DNA from: an uncultured Hungatella sp.
GTDB taxonomy: Bacteria > Bacillota > Clostridia > Lachnospirales > Lachnospiraceae
DNA length: 64,000 bases
Assembly (NCBI GenBank): GCA_947089145.1
Contig: CAMUJH010000008.1
Location: 27,316-91,315 of the forward strand
Reading direction: 5' to 3'
Shown here: piece by piece, positions 58,739-64,000 of the stretch
Layout: every line of letters begins with the position of its first letter
Position numbering within the stretch: the first letter of the stretch is position 1
The notes under the pieces: model-generated
Databases searched by the model: none
Seen by the model: the letters and a program-made list of their open reading frames with translations, nothing else
Told to the model about the DNA's origin: nothing
Program-made: the position numbers and the translations under genes

Positions 58739-59509
58739 ATGATAATTGATACCCATACCCATTATGACGATGAAGCCTTTCATGAGGACAGAGATGCCCT
58801 GCTATCCAGTTTGGCCAGTCATGGAGTCGAAATGGCGGTTAATATCGGAGCCAGTATCCAGAGTACAAAAAACACGCTGGAACTGATAAAAAAATATTCT
58901 TTTATTTGCGGAGCCGTAGGAGTACACCCCAGCGAAACCGGGGAAATGAATGAGCATCTGATGGACTGGCTGAAGGAAGCCGCAGGACAGCCAAAGGTAG
59001 TGGCAGTCGGCGAGATCGGACTGGACTACTATTGGGATGAACCGCAGCGGGAGATACAGAAAAAATGGTTTATCCGCCAGCTGGATCTGGCAAGAGAGAC
59101 AAAACTTCCTGTGGTCATTCACAGCCGTGATGCGGCAAAGGATACGCTGGATATTATGAAAGGACAGAAAGCCGGCGACATGGGCGGCGTGATCCACTGC
59201 TTTTCCTATGGGGCAGAGCTGGCAAGAGAGTATCTGAACATGGGATTTTATCTGGGAATCGGGGGAGTTGTCACGTTTAAAAATGCCAGAAAGCTGAAAG
59301 AGGTGGTGGAGTATATGCCAATGGAGCGCATGGTGCTGGAAACCGACTGCCCCTATCTTTCCCCGGAGCCGTTCCGAGGCAGGCGCAATTCCTCTCTGAA
59401 CCTGCCATATATAATAAAAGCTGTCAGCCAGATAAAAGGCATTCCGGAAGAAGAGATAATATCCATAACCAATAGTAATGCTAAAGCCATGTACCGTATT
59501 CATGATTGA
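58739..59509 (+). CDS. tatD: TatD-family metal-dependent DNase
   Basis: This 256-residue TIM-barrel hydrolase has all TatD metal motifs: IDTHTHYDDEAF at the start, VAVGEIGLDYYWD near residue 88, VVIHSRDA near 125, VIHCFSYGAEL near 150 and LETDCPYLSPEP near 200. TatD enzymes are 3'-5' exonucleases that act on damaged DNA or RNA ends in the cytoplasm. The start follows GAGGAG. It ends 17 bases before rsmA, and the metG-tatD-rsmA order is a conserved arrangement in Firmicutes. Confidence 0.94.
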   Translation: MIIDTHTHYDDEAFHEDRDALLSSLASHGVEMAVNIGASIQSTKNTLELIKKYSFICGAVGVHPSETGEMNEHLMDWLKEAAGQPKVVAVGEIGLDYYWDEPQREIQKKWFIRQLDLARETKLPVVIHSRDAAKDTLDIMKGQKAGDMGGVIHCFSYGAELAREYLNMGFYLGIGGVVTFKNARKLKEVVEYMPMERMVLETDCPYLSPEPFRGRRNSSLNLPYIIKAVSQIKGIPEEEIISITNSNAKAMYRIHD

Positions 59510-59526
59510 GAAAGGACCCTGTATTT

Positions 59527-60411
59527 ATGGAGCAGACCAGGCAGTCCCAGTTGGACAATCCTCAGAAAACCATTGAGATGATTAAAAAATATCAGTTTGC
59601 GTTCCAGAAAAAGCTTGGACAGAATTTCCTGATTGATCCTCATGTCCTGGATAAAATTATCAATGCGGCTCAGATTACCAAGGAGGACTGTGTTCTGGAG
59701 ATCGGCCCGGGAATCGGTGTTATGACCCAGCGCCTGGCAGAACTGGCCCGCCATGTAGTAACTGTGGAGATTGACAAAAATTTGATTCCGATTCTGGAAG
59801 AAACACTGCAGGGATATGACAATATTACGCTCATCAACCAGGACATTATAAAGGTTGATATCAATGAGCTGGTGGATGCTTACAATGGAGGAACTGCCAT
59901 TAAAGTGGTAGCCAATCTCCCCTATTATATAACAACCCCTATTATTATGGGGCTGTTCGAAAGCCATGTACCTGTTGACAATATTACGGTCATGGTTCAG
60001 AAAGAGGTTGCTGACCGTATGCAGGTGGGGCCGGGCAGCAAAGATTACGGGGCTCTGTCTTTGGCAGTGCAGTATTATGCAGAACCTTATATTGTGGCAA
60101 ATGTACCGCCAAATTGTTTTATTCCCCGTCCCAACGTAGGTTCCGCCGTAATCCGTCTTACCAGGCACCGCAATCCGGCTGTTGAGACAAAGAATCCGGA
60201 ACTTATGTTTCGGATTATTCGGGCTTCCTTTAACCAGAGGAGGAAAACGCTGCAGAACGGGCTGAACAATTCTCCAGAGCTTTCTTATTCTAAAGAAATG
60301 ATTGCCCAGGCCATAGACAGCCTGGGAGTGCCGCCTTTGGTGAGAGGGGAATCTTTGACTTTGAAGCAGTTTGCCCAGCTGGCTGACTGGTTTGCGGATC
60401 ATCCGGTTTAA
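59527..60411 (+). CDS. rsmA: 16S rRNA dimethyladenosine transferase RsmA (KsgA)
   Basis: This is a 294-residue methyltransferase that dimethylates the two adjacent adenosines near the 3' end of 16S rRNA during 30S maturation. Visible motifs are KKLGQNFLIDPHVLDKI near residue 30, the SAM loop LEIGPGIGVMTQRLAELA near 60, and the catalytic VVANLPYYITTPI near 130. ATG 59527 is chosen because AAAGGA lies ten bases upstream and the resulting length fits the family; the frame is open seven more codons from a TTG. It overlaps no neighbour and ends at a strong terminator. Confidence 0.95.
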   Translation: MEQTRQSQLDNPQKTIEMIKKYQFAFQKKLGQNFLIDPHVLDKIINAAQITKEDCVLEIGPGIGVMTQRLAELARHVVTVEIDKNLIPILEETLQGYDNITLINQDIIKVDINELVDAYNGGTAIKVVANLPYYITTPIIMGLFESHVPVDNITVMVQKEVADRMQVGPGSKDYGALSLAVQYYAEPYIVANVPPNCFIPRPNVGSAVIRLTRHRNPAVETKNPELMFRIIRASFNQRRKTLQNGLNNSPELSYSKEMIAQAIDSLGVPPLVRGESLTLKQFAQLADWFADHPV

Positions 60412-60431
60412 ACAAAAGAAGATATTTATTG

Positions 60432-60472
60432 AAAAATGCGTATCCTCAGCTTCCTGAGAGATACGCATTTTT
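60432..60472. terminator. Bidirectional terminator between rsmA and nagB
   Basis: AAAAATGCGTATC (60432-60444) pairs perfectly with GATACGCATTTTT (60460-60472), providing a T-tract in both directions for the convergent rsmA and nagB genes. Confidence 0.88.
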
Positions 60473-60493
60473 ATGGTTATAGATACGCCGTGA

Positions 60494-61225
60494 TTATTTG
60501 GGCATCTTAGAGCAGGCGGCTTCGTCAGCAACAATAACAACATCATTGTGAAGCTGAAGGATAGACGCCGGAAGCTTCGGAGTAATAGGACCGTGGACTG
60601 CCTGAGTCAGAGCATCAGCCTTGTCCTCTCCGCTGACAATCAACAGAATCTTCTTTGCCTTCATGATGGTCTTAATGCCCATAGTGTAAGCCTGCTTGGG
60701 AACGTCGTCAATGCTGGCGAAAAATCTTTTGTTGGCATCAATGGTGCTCTCTGTCAAGTCTACACAATGAGTAATGGTTCCGAATGTTTCATCCGGCTCG
60801 TTGAAGCCGATATGGCCGTTGCGTCCAAGGCCTAAAAGCTGCAGGTCAACGCCGCCCAGTTTGGCAATAACCTCCTCATAGCGAAGACACTCTTTTTCCG
60901 AATCCGGCTCCATGCCGTTTGGAACATTGGTATTGTCAAGCTGAATGTTTACATGCTTAAACAGGTTGTTGTACATAAAATAGTAGTAGCTCTGTTCATT
61001 GTCTCTAGGCAGCCCCTTATACTCGTCCAGATTCACAGATTTTACCTGAGAGAAATCCAGATCTCCTTTATTATACCAGTCAATCAGCTGCTTATAGGTT
61101 CCGATAGGAGAGGAACCGGTTGCCAGGCCCAGAACGCAGTCAGGTTTCATAATAATCTGCGCAGAAATGACATTGGCAGCTTTTCTGCTCATGTCGTCAT
61201 AGTTTTTTACCTTATACACCCTCAT
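60494..61225 (-). CDS. nagB: Glucosamine-6-phosphate deaminase
   Basis: This 243-residue enzyme converts glucosamine-6-phosphate to fructose-6-phosphate and ammonia. The phosphate loop GLATGSSPIGTYKQLI lies near residue 35, and the active-site motif LGLGRNGHIGFNEP, which includes the catalytic histidine, near residue 135. VNLDEYKGLPRDNEQSYYYF near residue 65 is also diagnostic. It is a single-gene unit with its own promoter at 61268-61296 and ends at the terminator shared with rsmA. nagA is not adjacent. Length is normal for the short bacterial form. Confidence 0.95.
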   Translation of the reverse strand: MRVYKVKNYDDMSRKAANVISAQIIMKPDCVLGLATGSSPIGTYKQLIDWYNKGDLDFSQVKSVNLDEYKGLPRDNEQSYYYFMYNNLFKHVNIQLDNTNVPNGMEPDSEKECLRYEEVIAKLGGVDLQLLGLGRNGHIGFNEPDETFGTITHCVDLTESTIDANKRFFASIDDVPKQAYTMGIKTIMKAKKILLIVSGEDKADALTQAVHGPITPKLPASILQLHNDVVIVADEAACSKMPK

Positions 61226-61267
61226 AGAAATACCTCCATAAAAAATTTTTTTATACTTTCACAATAT

Positions 61268-61296
61268 AGGATAACATTTTTATGTCATACTTTCAA
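61268..61296 (-). promoter_or_regulatory. Promoter of nagB
   Basis: On the minus strand TTGAAA (61291-61296), a 17-base spacer and TATCCT (61268-61273), about 40 bases before the start codon. Confidence 0.6.
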
Positions 61297-61335
61297 TGGG
61301 TAATTACATAGAATATTAACCAAAGGGGTGATTGT

Positions 61336-63204
61336 ATGTCTAATTATCGCAGACTGATTTCGTACATATATGCTTACGAGGGCGGAATAAAAGGAAAAAA
61401 CGTGGGTTTTGCAAAATTAGAGGTGAGAAACGGACAGTGTAAGATCCAGGTTAATGTTAGGAATGTCTATATCGGAAGTCAGGATACAGGAGTATATCTT
61501 TTATCCGGTTCCGAAGAGATCCTGGTAGGAAGGATTTTCATCCGAAACGGGGCGGGAGAATTCAGAGCCATAGTTTCTGTTGGAAATGTGGCTGGCTCCG
61601 GACATACCATAGACCAGTGCTATGGGCTTACAGTCCATAACCTGTCAGATTCCTGGCAGAGCTATACCACCATTTGGGAGGATGCGGTGGCACATGCAGC
61701 GGAAGTGGTTCTTGAGGAAGCCACTTCTGAGAGGGTGAAGAAGGAGGAGCCGGAGAAAAGCTTAGTGGCAGAGGCTGTGGAAGCGGAGATTGAAGCCCAG
61801 AGCAGACAGGAGGAAGAGGCACATGGCAGGCAGCAGGAAGATATGCAGGAAGAAGAGCAGCCTGCATCCGTGGTTCCTCCTGCTGAACCGGAAGAGATAC
61901 TGAGGCCGGCTGATATGGGAGTCATGGAAATACGGCCTATGGAAGTGCTCCCTATTGGCAAAGAACTGACGGCCGCAGATTTTAACAGGGAAAGCGAAGC
62001 AGAAAATGCGGGAACTTCGCAGGGAGAACCGGAAATTATGCCCGAGATGTGCGCCGCCCCGGAAGAAAAGCCGGAACCTGACAAAAAAGAACCGGAAAGC
62101 CCTGAGGAACCGGGGCAGGCGGAGGCATATGAGCTGTGGCAGGAATCAAAGACCATGCAGCCGCAGCCGGGAATCGTGGGCAATGAGCCAGCGGACAGAG
62201 AGGAAAGCTTGGCACCGCTGCAGCCACAGCAGACGGCCGCTTTAAACCACATGCCCCAGCAGCAGAATGGGGCGATGACGGAGCCTGTCCGGCAGGCAGG
62301 ACAGCAATCAGGGCAGCCGTCCAGGCTGCAGGAAAACACGCCGCCGCAGCCATCCAGGCAAAATCAGTGGGGACAGTCAGGGATGCTGTTTCCGCCTAAT
62401 TGGTTTGGGCGTCCAACCAGGCAGAACCGTCCCATCCAGCAAAGCAGCCAGCCTCTGTCCGGCCGCACAGGCCAGGGAATGAGAACAGGACAGCCTGGCG
62501 GGCAGGCGCCGATCTATGACAGGCCAGGCTTAAGCGGGCAGACAAAGCCGGATAATCAAGGTTCTGAGTCTGAGCTCCGGATACCTGTCAGCCAGCCTCA
62601 TTTAGAAAACCAGGGAGAGCATCTGACTGCGGACAATCAGGCAGCTTTGTCTCCTGAGTCTTGCGTGACGGAATCTGCAGCGGCGTCAGAGCCAATGACG
62701 GAAGGAACAAAGCCTCAGGAGGCAGTTTTGCAGTCCGCCCAGCAGCCAGCCTCCGGCCAGCCTGACTCTCAGCGGGCCAGCCAGCCGGCCGGAACTGTAC
62801 TGCCGGAACAGCACATCCCTGATGATGAACCTGGAATTGACAGTGTCTGGCAGAGATTTTATAAAACCTATCCCAAAATACAGGCATTTGATTATAATGG
62901 AGGGTGCGAGATCATTACGATTAAGCCCCAGGATATTGGCCTGCTTCCAAGAGAAACATGGGGGTACGGGAATAACAGCTTTCTTCTTCACGGGTACTAT
63001 AACCACCGCTACCTGATTTTTGCAAGGCTGAACAATCCCAAAGGCCGGCCAAGATTTCTTCTGGGGGTACCGGGCCATTATTACAGCAACGAAAAATATA
63101 TGGCGGCCATGTTCGGATTTCCAAATTTTGTTTTATCTAAAGTGCAGCCATCAGGAGAAGACCGTTTTGGATATTGGTATACAGATATACGCCTTGGCTC
63201 ATAA
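61336..63204 (+). CDS. Large Gln/Pro/Glu-rich protein with conserved ends (Lachnospiraceae-type hypothetical)
   Basis: This is a 622-residue protein of unknown function. An N-terminal domain (residues 1-115; LISYIYAYEGGIKGKNVGFA) and a C-terminal domain (about 505-622; GNNSFLLHGYYNHRYLIFAR, then GVPGHYYSNEKYMAAMFGFP) are conserved-looking globular units. They are joined by some 380 residues of low-complexity sequence rich in Glu, Gln, Pro and Ser. I believe the C-terminal part corresponds to a DUF (possibly DUF6128) common in Lachnospiraceae, but the number is uncertain. There is no signal peptide or membrane segment, so it is probably cytoplasmic. A role in spore or cell-envelope assembly is a guess. 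The start follows AAAGGGGTG. Confidence 0.75.
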   Translation: MSNYRRLISYIYAYEGGIKGKNVGFAKLEVRNGQCKIQVNVRNVYIGSQDTGVYLLSGSEEILVGRIFIRNGAGEFRAIVSVGNVAGSGHTIDQCYGLTVHNLSDSWQSYTTIWEDAVAHAAEVVLEEATSERVKKEEPEKSLVAEAVEAEIEAQSRQEEEAHGRQQEDMQEEEQPASVVPPAEPEEILRPADMGVMEIRPMEVLPIGKELTAADFNRESEAENAGTSQGEPEIMPEMCAAPEEKPEPDKKEPESPEEPGQAEAYELWQESKTMQPQPGIVGNEPADREESLAPLQPQQTAALNHMPQQQNGAMTEPVRQAGQQSGQPSRLQENTPPQPSRQNQWGQSGMLFPPNWFGRPTRQNRPIQQSSQPLSGRTGQGMRTGQPGGQAPIYDRPGLSGQTKPDNQGSESELRIPVSQPHLENQGEHLTADNQAALSPESCVTESAAASEPMTEGTKPQEAVLQSAQQPASGQPDSQRASQPAGTVLPEQHIPDDEPGIDSVWQRFYKTYPKIQAFDYNGGCEIITIKPQDIGLLPRETWGYGNNSFLLHGYYNHRYLIFARLNNPKGRPRFLLGVPGHYYSNEKYMAAMFGFPNFVLSKVQPSGEDRFGYWYTDIRLGS

Positions 63205-63353
63205 CAGAAATCCATAATCAGTGTTTTCATTTTAATGTGTTTCGGCTATACTTATTAATAGTATTTTAATCCGATCACATGCCGCATAGGCCCCAGGCAG
63301 GCAAGATCTTGGGAATACGTAAGAGTACTCATAATTAAAAAGGGGAATCCTGT

Positions 63354-63824
63354 ATGACAAAAGAAGAAAAATATATGAAAGAAGCTATCCGACAGGCAAA
63401 GAAAGCAGCTGCTCTTAATGAGGTTCCCATTGGCTGCGTCATTGTTTACGGGGATGAGATTATTGCAAGAGGATATAACCGGAGGAATGTGGATAAAAAC
63501 GTGCTGGCTCACGCGGAGATCATTGCCATACGCAAAGCCTGCAGAAAGATGGGAGACTGGCGGCTGGAGGACTGCACTATGTATGTGACGTTAGAACCAT
63601 GTCCCATGTGTGCGGGAGCCATTGTGCAGGCCCGTATTTCAAAGGTGGTCATAGGATGCATGAATCCCAAAGCCGGGTGTGCAGGCTCTGTGCTTGATAT
63701 ATTTCACCAGGATAAGCTTAACCATCAGGTGGAAGCGGAGACAGGGCTTTTGGGCGAAGAATGCTCCGGCCTTTTAAAAAGCTTTTTTAAGGCGCTGCGC
63801 CAGACAAGGGAAATAACCGTTTAA
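63354..63824 (+). CDS. tadA: tRNA-specific adenosine deaminase TadA
   Basis: This 156-residue zinc deaminase converts adenosine-34 to inosine in tRNA-Arg(ACG). The catalytic HAE motif is LAHAEIIAIRKA near residue 55 and the second zinc motif LEPCPMCAGAIVQARI near residue 82, the defining pair. The phenylalanine- and lysine-rich C-terminus SFFKALRQTR is typical. It is preceded by AAAAGGGGA and lies 70 bases before the SRP RNA gene, a gene order common in Firmicutes. Confidence 0.95.
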   Translation: MTKEEKYMKEAIRQAKKAAALNEVPIGCVIVYGDEIIARGYNRRNVDKNVLAHAEIIAIRKACRKMGDWRLEDCTMYVTLEPCPMCAGAIVQARISKVVIGCMNPKAGCAGSVLDIFHQDKLNHQVEAETGLLGEECSGLLKSFFKALRQTREITV

Positions 63825-63859
63825 ACCCATTGATTTATTGGGCGGCAGGAATCTGTACC

Positions 63860-63888
63860 TTGACAAAATGCGATGTCCAGGGTATACT
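63860..63888 (+). promoter_or_regulatory. Promoter of the SRP RNA gene
   Basis: TTGACA (63860-63865), a 17-base spacer and TATACT (63883-63888), a strong match expected for a highly expressed stable RNA. Confidence 0.82.
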
Positions 63889-63893
63889 TAACT

Positions 63894-64000
63894 CGCTACC
63901 TAAGTCATAAAGTTTCCGTGCAGCCGGGGAGATAGCGGTGCCCTGTACCTGCAATCCGCTCTAGCAGGGGTGATGTCTCACCCCGGGCAGTTTATTGTGG
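63894..64000 (+). ncRNA. ffs: Signal recognition particle RNA (large bacterial type), 3' end outside window
   Basis: The stretch from about 63925 has the conserved SRP helix 8 and Alu-type features, including GAGATAGCGGTGCCCTGTAC and CTGCAATCCGCTCTAGCAGG. These match the Gram-positive SRP RNA (scRNA) pattern I know from Bacillus. The gene follows tadA and a strong promoter. Its start is set from the -10 box, and the 3' end lies beyond base 64,000. Confidence 0.88.

Overview
The window looks like chromosome of a gut-type, anaerobic, spore-forming Firmicute, most likely a member of the Lachnospiraceae. The evidence is the clostridial gene repertoire (HydE/HydF hydrogenase maturases, a SpmB-like spore maturation protein, an NfnAB-type bifurcating transhydrogenase, a large Lachnospiraceae-style hypothetical protein), a Gram-positive SRP RNA at the right end, moderate GC content and strong Shine-Dalgarno sequences. 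No rRNA, tRNA, CRISPR array, transposase or integrase was seen.

Bases 1-29,216 are dominated by an anaerobic purine/urate degradation locus of the ygeW-ygeX-ygeY-ssnA-ygfK-hydA-xdh type. A leftward operon (ygeX, ygeY, ygeW, arcC) handles diaminopropionate and carbamoyl phosphate and should yield pyruvate, ammonia and ATP. A rightward operon (NCS2 permease, ssnA, ygfK, hydA) handles purine uptake, deamination, reduction and ring opening. A PAS/YheO-type regulator, a fused 2Fe-2S/molybdopterin xanthine dehydrogenase and an NfnAB-like pair follow. After a divergent pair of MATE exporters there is a second module: hydantoinase-like enzyme, Asp/Glu/hydantoin racemase, and a BMP-type nucleoside/purine ABC importer with a long structured leader, followed by a paralogous regulator. 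Three promoters of these modules share an AT-rich block directly upstream of the -35 box, which ties them into a probable regulon.

Bases 29,425-36,640 hold a TetR-controlled membrane-protein operon and a hydE-hydF-ABC transporter operon. The latter is preceded by a promoter, a leader of about 170 nt and a perfect intrinsic terminator, which looks like a transcription attenuator or riboswitch. Bases 36,684-45,915 are a defence island: an SF2 helicase divergent from a three-gene operon of an unrecognised protein and two BrxC/BrxD-like (DUF2791-like) P-loop ATPases, then an AT-rich type III restriction-modification pair (res, mod). The helicase/ATPase module is my best candidate for a poorly described system.

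Bases 46,189-64,000 are mostly housekeeping: an alpha/beta hydrolase, a membrane-anchored MurF-like ligase and Ddl; a sulfite/nitrite reductase with a Spx/ArsC-like protein; SpmB; a MarR regulator with a lipoprotein; a DUF885 metallopeptidase-like lipoprotein; metG, traX-like, tatD and rsmA; nagB; a large Gln/Pro/Glu-rich protein; tadA; and the SRP RNA, which runs off the right edge. All functional statements come from reading motifs and gene order by eye; no database search was run.
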